The position numbers and the translations under genes were made by a program. Of a DNA stretch of 11,707 bases, positions 1 to 6,985 are shown piece by piece. A model generated the notes under the pieces. The model ran no database searches, was not told the DNA's origin, and was given only the letters and a program-made list of their open reading frames with translations. Numbering within the stretch: the stretch's first letter is position 1; the number at the start of each line of letters is the position of its first letter. Source of the DNA: Candidatus Nanosyncoccus nanoralicus (GTDB lineage: Bacteria > Patescibacteriota > Saccharimonadia > Saccharimonadales > Saccharimonadaceae). The stretch is taken from the NCBI RefSeq assembly GCF_004138405.1, contig NZ_PRLL01000010.1, forward strand, positions 1-11,707, given 5' to 3'.

Positions 1-2003
1 GTGGCAATGGTACTACCTTTGCCACCAGTAAGATAATCATTCTGCGCGAAGATACTGGAAGACTGCGAAGATAGGGAATTCGTAACGAAACTAGGGGAAG
101 CGTAGATGGTCTTAACTTTCATGAACCAAAACATACCACCCATATTATTAACTCGACTAGTATCAAAACTTGAAATATCAAGCACCCCATTTGGATGCGT
201 AACAAATGTGCGAGAGAACATAGACTGCATATTGGTAACATTGCGCGTATCGAAAGAACTGAGATTTAGACTCTGAAGATTAGTAAGACCAGCAAACATA
301 GCCTGCATGTTAGTAACTTTACTTGTATTAAAACTAGAGAGATCAAGGTCAGTAATAGGCGGGTTGTTGGGTGAAGTCATAAGGAACATATACGACATAT
401 TTTTAACATTGCTAGTATTAAACCCTGACAAATTAATGGTTTGCAGCGACTCCATATCCTTAAACATACTACCCATATCTATTACCTTACTAGTGTCAAA
501 ATGAGATAAGTCAAGGCTTGTTAGAGATTTTGCCCCATGAAACATAGCCGCCATTGTAGTAACGTTACTAGTATTAAAGTTTGAAATATTTAGACTATTT
601 AAAGAAGACATATCTGAAAATAGACCGTTCATTGATTTAACCTCGCTAGTATTCCAGCTAGACAAATCTAGGCTAGTAATGCGACTACTATTCTGAAAAA
701 CTCCAGTCATCCAGTTTAAGCGTGGGGTTTGAAAATGAGAGACATCAAGCGTTGTAACATTTTTCAGATTAGCGAACATTATAAAAATATTTTCGACGTT
801 TCTCATGTCAAAATTAGAAACGTCAAGTGTGGGAACATAGGAACCGTGGAACATTGCAATCATTTCTGTTACATTACTTGTATTAAGCTTTGACAAGTCT
901 ATTGGATCAATCGCTATTGGATTTGGAACCGTACCCATTACGCTAAACATAAAGTTCATTTTATTTGCATTTTTCGTATTAATGTCTCCGAGGTTAAGGT
1001 GTTTAATTAAATAACCATTGGAAGAAAACATATAACTCATATCCTGCACGTTACGCATATCTATACCAGAAATGTCCAAGAGCTGCATATGACTACCAAC
1101 GCTATTAAGGTCCTTAAACATTTCAGAGGAATCATTGTCTGCAAAAACATAGTCAGCTTCTGACCACCAAAGCATGGTTTTTGATACTGAATCATACCAT
1201 GCATAGACAGGTTTTGAGCTAGTTGGAGTCGAAACAATTGTTGCTGTAGCTAAATTAGCTGGAGGAGTAGAGGAACGACGAAAGACCTCCATATTAGCAT
1301 TAGTATTTAAAGCTTTGATTTTTGCATTAAATGCCCTACCATTAAGCAAGTTCGCCGTAGTTGGGGCATAGTTTGTGACTGCGGAGATGATAATATCTTT
1401 CGAATATGTACCCGGAGTGAGATTGGGACTCGCCTTCACACCAATCTTGAATGAGTGGGTCCTAATGGCATTGATTGGTCGATTCTTCAAGACAGCAGGA
1501 GAACTACTTTTTGGGATAGGTTGATAGGTTGGACAGGTATCAATGCAATAGCCCCAAGTAGCCTGCGGGAATAAGGAGTCTTGTGTAGGAGAACTAATTG
1601 ACGTAATTCTTTGAGTGTTGGACGGATCAGTCGGGATCAAATCGGTATTTTCATCAACGCTTGAAATCGAAGAAGTTGCACCGGCAGGATTTGTTGTATT
1701 TACGTCCACAGCAATATGTTGAGTTTTAAAGTTAGAAGCTTGAGCTTCGGTCCCAGTAAAAGATAATGGTTGAGAGAGAACTTGGATCTGCAAGGTGGAA
1801 GGATCACCAACGGTTACCATTGTCGGTGCTGCAAAAGTGGACTTTTCGGAAGAGGTATAAATAATTGCACCAAAGATAAGGGTGGTTATAATGAGCCCGG
1901 TCATCGGGATTAGATAAAGAAAACGAGTACTCTTTAAGGTTAGACTGTTGTTCAAAAATAATTTTTGACGGACGCTTTCAAATATTTGTTTGATTTTTCT
2001 CAT
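1..2003 (-). CDS. DUF285/BspA-like leucine-rich repeat surface protein, 3' end cut by window edge
   Basis: Partial gene with 667 codons visible; it is still open at the left edge, so it has no stop here. Start is ATG at 2003. Visible order: basic N-region of about 27 residues; hydrophobic segment 28-50; likely signal peptidase site at FA|AP (residue 58); beta-rich N-domain about 80-210 with TTNPAG, TWGY and a closing SPNLTPGTYSKDIII; linker with STPPANLATA and VYAWYD..WWSEAD; then about 13 DUF285 repeats of about 25 residues (pattern MSxMFxxxxxLxxLDLSxFDTSxVT) from residue 294 on. The C-terminal cap begins (GGKGST) and, judging from the two paralogues downstream in the window, lacks about 25 residues. 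A cysteine pair (C153, C157) follows TWGY. DUF285 proteins are secreted or surface adhesin-like proteins; the binding partner is unknown. No membrane segment or sorting signal is visible after the array. The SD is weak (AAGG about 12 nt upstream). Its closest relative in the window is the next gene at 2108-3493. Confidence 0.9.
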   Translation of the reverse strand, partial: MRKIKQIFESVRQKLFLNNSLTLKSTRFLYLIPMTGLIITTLIFGAIIYTSSEKSTFAAPTMVTVGDPSTLQIQVLSQPLSFTGTEAQASNFKTQHIAVDVNTTNPAGATSSISSVDENTDLIPTDPSNTQRITSISSPTQDSLFPQATWGYCIDTCPTYQPIPKSSSPAVLKNRPINAIRTHSFKIGVKASPNLTPGTYSKDIIISAVTNYAPTTANLLNGRAFNAKIKALNTNANMEVFRRSSTPPANLATATIVSTPTSSKPVYAWYDSVSKTMLWWSEADYVFADNDSSEMFKDLNSVGSHMQLLDISGIDMRNVQDMSYMFSSNGYLIKHLNLGDINTKNANKMNFMFSVMGTVPNPIAIDPIDLSKLNTSNVTEMIAMFHGSYVPTLDVSNFDMRNVENIFIMFANLKNVTTLDVSHFQTPRLNWMTGVFQNSSRITSLDLSSWNTSEVKSMNGLFSDMSSLNSLNISNFNTSNVTTMAAMFHGAKSLTSLDLSHFDTSKVIDMGSMFKDMESLQTINLSGFNTSNVKNMSYMFLMTSPNNPPITDLDLSSFNTSKVTNMQAMFAGLTNLQSLNLSSFDTRNVTNMQSMFSRTFVTHPNGVLDISSFDTSRVNNMGGMFWFMKVKTIYASPSFVTNSLSSQSSSIFAQNDYLTGGKGSTIA
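80..1124 (-). repeat. DUF285 repeat array (about 13 units) of the left partial gene
   Basis: Protein-level tandem repeat with a period of about 75 bp. Each unit carries an MF, a leucine-rich stretch and F(D/N)TSxVT. At DNA level this shows as regularly spaced 'aacat' and 'gtatcaaa'-like words on the plus strand. Boundaries are approximate. Units near the middle are the most regular; a few are lengthened by 3-7 residues. Confidence 0.8.
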
Positions 2004-2030
2004 TTATTTTTAGACCTTATTTACGATCTT

Positions 2031-2039
2031 ATTTTAACA
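2031..2039 (-). promoter_or_regulatory. Extended -10 promoter for the left partial gene
   Basis: On the minus strand this reads TGT-TAAAAT, a TGn extended -10 element, 28 nt before the ATG at 2003. No good -35 is seen at 16-18 nt. It lies in the 104 bp gap after the 2108-3493 gene. I see no convincing terminator in that gap, so read-through from upstream could also contribute. Confidence 0.5.
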
Positions 2040-2107
2040 TAAGCGGAACCGTAATGCCACTTATTGCGGCCAAGAATATCGAAAACTTTTTTTCAAGAGA
2101 ATACCTA

Positions 2108-3493
2108 TTACGGTGCAGTAGTAAAGAAACCAGGACTACCGATCTCGTCGATCTTAAAGTAGTTAAGGTTTGAAGCATTTGCAATACTATAAGTTGTGCC
2201 ATGGCCACCAATAAGGTTAACTGCGTCATGGAAGAGATCGGTCGAATCTACCACGTTTGCCGTATTAAGACTGGCTGGAGCATAAACTTTTTTAACCTTT
2301 GAATCATCAAACATGTAAGATAAATCCGTAACATTACTGGTATCAAAACTTGAAATATCAATTTCTTCATTGTATGTCCCCGAGAACATACTACGCATAC
2401 TGGTGACCTTACGGGTATCGAAACTTGTAAGATTGAGCGGCTCAGGCAGGTCTGTGACGGTACTAAACGGATCCACAGCAAACATCTCTGACATATCTTC
2501 CGCATTTGAGGTATCAAATTCATTTAAGATAATTTCTTTAATTGGCCAACGACCGGCGTAGAACATTCTGGTCATCATTTTGACTCTACTGGTATTGATT
2601 CCCCTTGTATCTATCACCTTCAGCGGATTGGCATATTTATTAATGCGACCGAACATGTAGGCTGAATTCTGGTCAGCATAAACAATATCCGCATCGCTCC
2701 ACCAATAGACAGTCTTATCGGAGTTATCATACCAGGCGTAAACTGGGACCATAGAACTACTAGTCGAAATCTTCATGGCAGTTGCAAGATTTGCCGGAGG
2801 TGTGGCTGAAGGCTTAAAATTCTCAGTGTCATGGTTAGGGTTTAAATTATAGACAATATTACTAAATTGAAAGCCATTCTGAAGGGTGGCAGTAGTCGGA
2901 ACAGGGTTGGCAATAGTAGTGAGAACTATCTGTTTTTCAAATGTACCCTCAATAAGATCTGGCGAGGATTTGACCCCAAAATCGATATGGTATGAGGTAT
3001 TGACTGCGGTAGTTTCATTATACAAGAGGTCTGGATTGCTGCGTTTGGGAATGGGATTAAAGTTCCCTGTGACGCTAGTCTTTGATTTACGATAACCCCA
3101 AGTTTTTGGAGCAAAGCTAGTCTCTGGTAAAGAAATGGAAATTGACTCAAATTTTTGATGAATGTCGGTATCGGAATGATTTAAATGAGTGTCTTCGTCA
3201 ATGCTAGAAATATAGGACATAGCTCCGGTGGCGTTGGTGGTATTAATATGGTATTGAATAGTTGAGTTTTTAAAGGCAGCGGTACGAAATTCTTGCGCAG
3301 AAAAATCAAGACTAACCGTGGAATGAGAAACAGAGGTAGACAGAACAGTGCCGCTTCCTGAGATTAATGGAGCGGCAAAAACAATAGTCCGATCAAGGAA
3401 AAATTGGCAAAGGCTTGCAATAATTAAGCCGATGACAATAATAACCGGACCTTGACCACTAAAAAATGGGGGTTTTCGCAGTCCTTTTATCAA
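2108..3493 (-). CDS. DUF285/BspA-like surface protein, short repeat array, TTG start
   Basis: 461 residues. The start is TTG, chosen because AGGAG sits 6 nt upstream; no in-frame ATG lies before the signal sequence. Order: basic N-region, hydrophobic core about 16-32, cleavage near VFA|AP (residue 40); beta-rich N-domain about 60-196 with TTNATG, TWGY, FNPIPKRSNP and IDFGVKSSPDLIEGTF; linker 197-278 with TPPANLATA and VYAWYD..WWSDAD; about 5 DUF285 repeats 279-421; C-terminal cap with NLIGGHGT and KIDEIGSPGFFT. The N-domain and linker closely match the left partial gene, but the array is far shorter (5 units against about 13), so it looks like a contracted relative. A secreted, adhesin-like role is the family expectation; the ligand is unknown. 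There is no C-terminal membrane segment or sorting motif. Confidence 0.92.
   Translation of the reverse strand: MIKGLRKPPFFSGQGPVIIVIGLIIASLCQFFLDRTIVFAAPLISGSGTVLSTSVSHSTVSLDFSAQEFRTAAFKNSTIQYHINTTNATGAMSYISSIDEDTHLNHSDTDIHQKFESISISLPETSFAPKTWGYRKSKTSVTGNFNPIPKRSNPDLLYNETTAVNTSYHIDFGVKSSPDLIEGTFEKQIVLTTIANPVPTTATLQNGFQFSNIVYNLNPNHDTENFKPSATPPANLATAMKISTSSSMVPVYAWYDNSDKTVYWWSDADIVYADQNSAYMFGRINKYANPLKVIDTRGINTSRVKMMTRMFYAGRWPIKEIILNEFDTSNAEDMSEMFAVDPFSTVTDLPEPLNLTSFDTRKVTSMRSMFSGTYNEEIDISSFDTSNVTDLSYMFDDSKVKKVYAPASLNTANVVDSTDLFHDAVNLIGGHGTTYSIANASNLNYFKIDEIGSPGFFTTAP
2231..2659 (-). repeat. DUF285 repeat array (about 5 units) of the middle paralogue
   Basis: About five units of 24-32 residues, with MF anchors at the start of each unit and (D/N)TS(N/R)(V/A) near the end. 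This array is more degenerate than those in the two neighbouring paralogues. Confidence 0.75.
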
Positions 3494-3499
3494 GTAAAA

Positions 3500-3535
3500 C
3501 TCCTATTTACTCTATTTGTTCTATTTACTCTATTT
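3500..3535 (-). repeat. 18-bp tandem duplication carrying the Shine-Dalgarno of the TTG-start gene
   Basis: Two adjacent 18-bp copies, 3500-3517 and 3518-3535, differ at two positions. On the minus strand both read AAATAGAGTAAATAG and then diverge: the copy next to the gene ends GAG, giving the AGGAG ribosome site, while the distal copy ends AAC and has lost it. It lies in the untranslated leader of the 2108-3493 gene. Confidence 0.8.
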
Positions 3536-3537
3536 TT

Positions 3538-3558
3538 TTGCTTATAGCCAATAAGCAA
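3538..3558. promoter_or_regulatory. Perfect 8-bp inverted repeat in the leader of the TTG-start gene
   Basis: TTGCTTAT, 5-nt loop, ATAAGCAA. In the transcribed minus strand it is followed by an A-run, not a U-run, so it is not a terminator for this gene. On the plus strand the T-run precedes the stem. It lies between the -10 element and the ribosome site and could be an mRNA hairpin or an operator. Function unknown. Confidence 0.5.
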
Positions 3559-3575
3559 TTTAATTTTACCATAAT

Positions 3576-3584
3576 AACTATGAA
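3576..3584 (-). promoter_or_regulatory. Possible extended -10 promoter for the TTG-start gene
   Basis: On the minus strand the region upstream of the inverted repeat contains TGG-TAAAAT, the same extended -10 form used by the tRNA-Val promoter. Coordinates are approximate to within about 10 bp. No clear -35 is present. The predicted leader is about 75 nt and contains the hairpin and the 18-bp duplication. Confidence 0.4.
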
Positions 3585-3605
3585 AAGAATATGGAAACCG
3601 TGATG

Positions 3606-3636
3606 GAAAAAATAACCAGGAGTAGATTCTGGTTAT
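3606..3636 (-). terminator. Rho-independent terminator after the large DUF285 gene
   Basis: On the minus strand: stem ATAACCAG / CTGGTTAT with a 9-nt loop, followed by a run of six T. It begins 3 nt after the TAA at 3639, so it separates this gene from the 2108-3493 gene. Confidence 0.8.
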
Positions 3637-3638
3637 AA

Positions 3639-5975
3639 TTATGGCTTTCTTGTAAAGTAGCCTGGGGTACCTGGTTCGTCGATACGAGCATAGGTTTTGT
3701 TGGTTGGGTTGCTGGCGGAAAAAGCAGTGCCATTGCCACCAATAAGATTATTATTTTCAGAGAACAAGTCTTGACTGTCATCTATGTCAAGGGCAAATGA
3801 ATTAGAGGCAAAAATTGTACGAGAGCGAGCATTGCTGAACATATTGTAGGCGGAAGATACCTGCGCAGTATCAAAGCTTGACAGATCCAGTACACTATTG
3901 TCTGCCATACCTTCCTCAAACATTGAAGACATATCCGTCACTTGTGAGGTATTAAATGAGCTGAGATTGAGATGTGAAAGTTGTGGGGTATTTTGGAACA
4001 TTGCGCCCATACTTACAACTTGGCTTGTATTAAAATGAGAGAGGTCAATGGTGGTCATACTAGTAAGACCATTAAACATAGAATACATCTGTGTAACATT
4101 AGAAGTGTCGAAGTTTGGCATTATTAGATTCGTTAGTGATGACATCTCCATAAACATAGAAGACATGTCTGTTGCTTGAGGTGTATGGAAACTGGTGAGA
4201 TCAAGAGTAGTCATATTATTAACACCACTAAACATACTTGTGAAATTTTCGACATGAGTCGTGTCAAAACCTGATAGATCAAGATGGGTAAGATTTTTTG
4301 AGTCCTGGAACATTGCGGTCATGTCAATTACGGAAGAGGTATTAAGGGGACTTAAATCTATGGTTGACATCCCCATAATTCCATTGAACATATATGACAT
4401 ATCGGTAACACTGGAAGTATCAAGGCCTGACATATTAAGATTATGGAGACTCGTCATACCACTAAACATTCCAGCCATATTCTCTACTGCATGTGTATCA
4501 AAAGTGGTAAGATCCAAATCCGTAATTGCGGCAGAAGAAGCAAACATATACGACATATTAGTTACTGAGGACGTGTTGAGGCTAGAGAGGTCTAGACTAG
4601 TTATGCTGCCAAGATCTGAGAACATACTTGACATACTTTCTACCCTCGAGGTATCTAGACTTGAAAGGTTTTGAATATTTGTAAGACCATGCATACTTGC
4701 AAACATACTTGACATGTCTGTAACATTTGACGTATTCAGTGGAGCAACGTCTAACACAGAGAGGTTGTCCATACTAGAGAACATACCAGCCATATTCGTA
4801 GCTTTTCTTGTATCAATGCCGTTTAGGTTCAGTGAAGATATTTTTGAACCATTAAACATATAAGAAAAGTCTGTTACGTTTCGAGTATTAATTTTCGTAA
4901 AATCTATAGGGAAATTAGATGGGTTAGTGGGTTCTACGTCGCGGAACATTTTACTGACTGTTTCAGCGCTCTCGGTATTAAAATTACCCCATTCTATGGA
5001 TTTAATCTTATTCTTTGCAAATAAGTTTGAGAGATCCTTTGCCTTGGAAAAATCAAGCCCTGTGAGATCAATAGTAACATTACCAGAACCTGCGTTTTTC
5101 ATTATGTCATTGAACATACCTTTTGCATCTTCATTAACATAGATGATGTCTTTTTCGCTGTAAAAATAGATGGTATGAGTATCGGTATCGGTCCAGATAA
5201 TAGTCTCATATGGATCCGTGGAAGTCCCCATGTCTGTATGTGGAAAACACTTATTGATATAGTGACCACAGAAACCTGGATAGGGGATGGAATATCCACG
5301 CTTAATTGTAATGTCGTGGCCAGCATTCTGATCGGCTAGCCACTGCAAGCGAGTTATTGTGTTCCAACCATTATCCATATAGCTAACGGTCTTTATTGTG
5401 TTGGTAATTGCAGTAAAAACAATCTCCTTCTGGTAGGTGCCTTCATAGAGATCAGGGGCAACCTTTACACCAAAATTAACCGAGGCAGGAGTAGCAGCAG
5501 TTGCTGGAAGCTGCGATTCGGCGATTTTATCTGGGTTACTGGCTTTTGGAATAGGTTTAAAGTTAGTGTTATCAAGCGAGTATCCCCATGTTCTTGCGGT
5601 AAAAGCAGTCTCGTTCAGGCTGGTTGAAATTGAATTGATATGATCATAGGTACCATTATTTAGTGAAGTATTCTCGTCGTTACTTGATAAATATAAGGTA
5701 TATCCTTGAGGATTATCCGTAGTGACGACAGGTTGAATAATAGTACTCTTTTTGAAGGCCGAGGATCGCACTTCTGACATCGAGAAATCAATCTCAACAG
5801 GGGTAGCTGGTATAGTCAAACTAATAGTTGGGGTTGCATAAACTGGGCTACCAAAAGCCATGGAGGCAAGTACTGGAAGTGCCCACAATAAACCAAAGAC
5901 CCACCTTGAGCCCCGGGCTAGCATTTCTGGCCACACTCGAAGGCCAGACTGTTTTAGTCCTTTATTTAATTTCAC
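3639..5975 (-). CDS. Large DUF285/BspA-like leucine-rich repeat surface protein
   Basis: About 778 residues from the GTG at 5975. I prefer this start because GGAG lies 9 nt upstream; a GTG at 5990 would add 5 residues but has no ribosome site. Order: long basic N-region; hydrophobic core about 26-42; cleavage near VYA|TP (residue 47); N-domain about 49-193 with TTDNPQGYTLYLSS, TWGYSLD, FKPIPKASNP and VNFGVKVAPDLYEGTYQKEIVFTA; linker 194-285 holding a cysteine pair (C236, C243) and TIYFYSEKDIIYVNED; about 15 DUF285 repeats 286-735; cap with NLIGGNGTAF and ARIDEPGTPGYFT. The linker differs from those of the two paralogues to the left. The N-domain ends like the small WxL-like proteins at 10039 and 10784. 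Expected role: secreted, adhesin-like surface protein. There is no visible C-terminal anchor, so retention may depend on the N-domain or on an uncleaved signal segment. Confidence 0.93.
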   Translation of the reverse strand: MKLNKGLKQSGLRVWPEMLARGSRWVFGLLWALPVLASMAFGSPVYATPTISLTIPATPVEIDFSMSEVRSSAFKKSTIIQPVVTTDNPQGYTLYLSSNDENTSLNNGTYDHINSISTSLNETAFTARTWGYSLDNTNFKPIPKASNPDKIAESQLPATAATPASVNFGVKVAPDLYEGTYQKEIVFTAITNTIKTVSYMDNGWNTITRLQWLADQNAGHDITIKRGYSIPYPGFCGHYINKCFPHTDMGTSTDPYETIIWTDTDTHTIYFYSEKDIIYVNEDAKGMFNDIMKNAGSGNVTIDLTGLDFSKAKDLSNLFAKNKIKSIEWGNFNTESAETVSKMFRDVEPTNPSNFPIDFTKINTRNVTDFSYMFNGSKISSLNLNGIDTRKATNMAGMFSSMDNLSVLDVAPLNTSNVTDMSSMFASMHGLTNIQNLSSLDTSRVESMSSMFSDLGSITSLDLSSLNTSSVTNMSYMFASSAAITDLDLTTFDTHAVENMAGMFSGMTSLHNLNMSGLDTSSVTDMSYMFNGIMGMSTIDLSPLNTSSVIDMTAMFQDSKNLTHLDLSGFDTTHVENFTSMFSGVNNMTTLDLTSFHTPQATDMSSMFMEMSSLTNLIMPNFDTSNVTQMYSMFNGLTSMTTIDLSHFNTSQVVSMGAMFQNTPQLSHLNLSSFNTSQVTDMSSMFEEGMADNSVLDLSSFDTAQVSSAYNMFSNARSRTIFASNSFALDIDDSQDLFSENNNLIGGNGTAFSASNPTNKTYARIDEPGTPGYFTRKP
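3771..5120 (-). repeat. DUF285 repeat array (about 15 units) of the large paralogue
   Basis: About fifteen units, mostly 25 residues (75 bp), for example DMSSMF..LTNL..PNFDTSNVT. It is the longest and most regular array in the window. The regularity also leaves a long open frame on the opposite strand (4261-4674), which I treat as a shadow. Confidence 0.85.
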
Positions 5976-6012
5976 TTTATTTAACTCCACTACATATAAA
6001 TGTATTGTATTG

Positions 6013-6021
6013 ATTATAGCA
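6013..6021 (-). promoter_or_regulatory. Extended -10 promoter for the large DUF285 gene
   Basis: On the minus strand this reads TGC-TATAAT, a consensus -10 with a TGn extension, 37 nt upstream of the GTG at 5975. No convincing -35 is seen. The rest of the gap, 6022-6112, is AT-rich and holds only a short direct repeat. Confidence 0.6.
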
Positions 6022-6070
6022 TAAGGATTTTATAAATAGCTAGTGTTTAAATGAGTTTTTTGAGGACGTC

Positions 6071-6102
6071 TTTTTTACTACACCGATTTTTATTACACCA
6101 AT
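6071..6102. repeat. Short direct repeat in the intergenic gap
   Basis: Two near-identical 13-mers on the plus strand, tttttactacacc and tttttattacacc, lie between the DUF308 gene and the large DUF285 gene. Limits are approximate. The gap should also hold the 3' end of the DUF308 transcript, but I found no strong hairpin with a T-run there. Confidence 0.4.
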
Positions 6103-6112
6103 GGAAGTGGGT

Positions 6113-6739
6113 TTATTTTTTCTTTTTCTCAATGACTTCTGCTTCTTGGACGTCGTCGGTAAGATATTTCTTGGCAGATTTCATTTTTGACGAAAATTCA
6201 TTAACATGGCTTTTTAGGATAACAATATTAATTAGGTCAGAGACACCATAGACAATAAGCATAATGCCAAGCAGCATGACGGCTATGGCCGTTGAGGTGA
6301 TAGGCTGAAAGATAATAATAAAGCCGGAAACTACGGAAATAATATTCATAAGGATAGAGGCAGTGAAGGCGGAATTTGAGATTTCTTTAAGAGCTAATGT
6401 CATACGTAATTTTGTTAGGCTTGAGATTACGACATAGAAACCGATAGCAATTGGAATAATACTGAGGATCCCAGGGTTAATAAGGATTATGAGACCGAGA
6501 AGTAAATTAAAGGAACCAAGCACAGTACCGGAAATGATGCCGCCACGTTTTTTACCAGTGAGATCCGCAGTAATCATACTAAGTCCGGCAGAGACTAAAG
6601 CAATAATAAAAATCCATCTGGTGATTTCGAGGCTCAAGGTCGGAAAAAGAGCTAGAAAAATTCCGATTGCAATCATCAGAATCGTAGTGTTGATTGCAGC
6701 ATTTAGGAAGTTATTGATTTTGTTTGTGAAGTCTCTCAT
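6113..6739 (-). CDS. DUF308/HdeD-like integral membrane protein
   Basis: 208 residues. The start is ATG at 6739 (MRDFTNK), supported by AAAAGGG just upstream and by an extended -10 promoter at 6765-6773. A longer reading from 6799 would begin upstream of that promoter and inside a terminator stem, so I reject it. The chain is almost all hydrophobic, with about six membrane segments in three hairpins (for example TTILMIAIGIFLALFP, GSFNLLLGLIILINPG, IAVMLLGIMLIVYGVSDLIN), and ends in a charged cytoplasmic tail, EAEVIEKKKK. This matches the DUF308 family, named after HdeD, an acid-stress membrane protein of enterobacteria. The biochemical role in other bacteria is unknown. It appears to be a single-gene unit between tRNA-Val and the DUF285 cluster; a link to the surface proteins is not shown by the sequence. 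Confidence 0.85.
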   Translation of the reverse strand: MRDFTNKINNFLNAAINTTILMIAIGIFLALFPTLSLEITRWIFIIALVSAGLSMITADLTGKKRGGIISGTVLGSFNLLLGLIILINPGILSIIPIAIGFYVVISSLTKLRMTLALKEISNSAFTASILMNIISVVSGFIIIFQPITSTAIAVMLLGIMLIVYGVSDLINIVILKSHVNEFSSKMKSAKKYLTDDVQEAEVIEKKKK

Positions 6740-6764
6740 ATTTCCCTTTTGTTTAATTATTAGT

Positions 6765-6773
6765 ATTGTAACA
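6765..6773 (-). promoter_or_regulatory. Extended -10 promoter for the DUF308 gene
   Basis: On the minus strand this reads TGT-TACAAT, with a weak TGTTTT -35 at 17 nt. It lies 26 nt before the ATG at 6739 and directly follows the tRNA-Val terminator. Confidence 0.55.
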
Positions 6774-6780
6774 TAATGAC

Positions 6781-6806
6781 AAAACAAAAAACATCCCAAA
6801 AGGATG
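6781..6806 (-). terminator. Terminator of the tRNA-Val gene
   Basis: On the minus strand: CATCC, 5-nt loop, GGATG, then TTTTTTGTTTT. It lies 5 nt past the tRNA 3' end. The stem is short but well placed. Confidence 0.7.
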
Positions 6807-6810
6807 CTTA

Positions 6811-6887
6811 TGGTGGACGATAGAGGACTCGAACCTCTGACCTCGTCTACGTCAAAGACGCGCTCTAGCCAACTGAGCTAATCGTCC
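6811..6887 (-). tRNA. tRNA-Val (anticodon GAC)
   Basis: 77 nt with encoded CCA. Acceptor stem GGACGAT / ATCGTCC, D-arm GCTC..GAGC, anticodon stem CGTCT / AGACG with loop TTGACGT (anticodon GAC, reading GUC and GUU), T-arm AGAGG-TTCGAGT-CCTCT, discriminator A. All four stems pair fully. It has its own promoter at 6897-6925 and its own terminator, so it is a stand-alone transcription unit between the two envelope gene blocks. Confidence 0.96.
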
Positions 6888-6896
6888 AACGTCTTT

Positions 6897-6925
6897 ATTT
6901 TACCAGATAATATAAAAAAGCTCAA
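6897..6925 (-). promoter_or_regulatory. Promoter of tRNA-Val
   Basis: On the minus strand: TTGAGC, 17-nt spacer ending in TGG, then TAAAAT. The -10 is extended and the predicted start falls about 3 nt before the mature tRNA 5' end. Confidence 0.75.
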
Positions 6926-6935
6926 TGTTTTTCAA

Positions 6936-6970
6936 GAAAAAATATAGACCCTTTTTGGATCTATATTTTT
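6936..6970 (-). terminator. Terminator after the VPETG protein gene
   Basis: Stem AAAATATAGA-C-CC, loop of five T, GG-A-TCTATATTTT, with one C/A mismatch and A/T runs on both sides. It lies 16 bp past the TAA at 6986. The symmetrical A and T runs could make it work in both directions. Confidence 0.7.
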
Positions 6971-6985
6971 AGATTATATTAAGAC

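Noticed and set aside
2048..2069. Small inverted repeat after the 2108-3493 gene as a terminator
   Set aside because: On the transcribed strand it has a mismatch and no T-run follows it. I could not support a terminator there.
4261..4674. 137-residue open frame on the plus strand
   Set aside because: It is the mirror of the DUF285 repeat array. The 75-bp period keeps the opposite frame open; there is no ribosome site and the product has no recognisable features.
80..5120. Regularly spaced DNA repeats that could suggest a CRISPR array
   Set aside because: The repeats lie in frame within coding sequence, have a 75-bp period matching the DUF285 unit, are degenerate, and no cas gene is present.
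6740..6799. 20-residue N-terminal extension of the DUF308 protein
   Set aside because: The extended reading starts upstream of the predicted promoter and inside the tRNA-Val terminator, and has no ribosome site. The ATG at 6739 has one.
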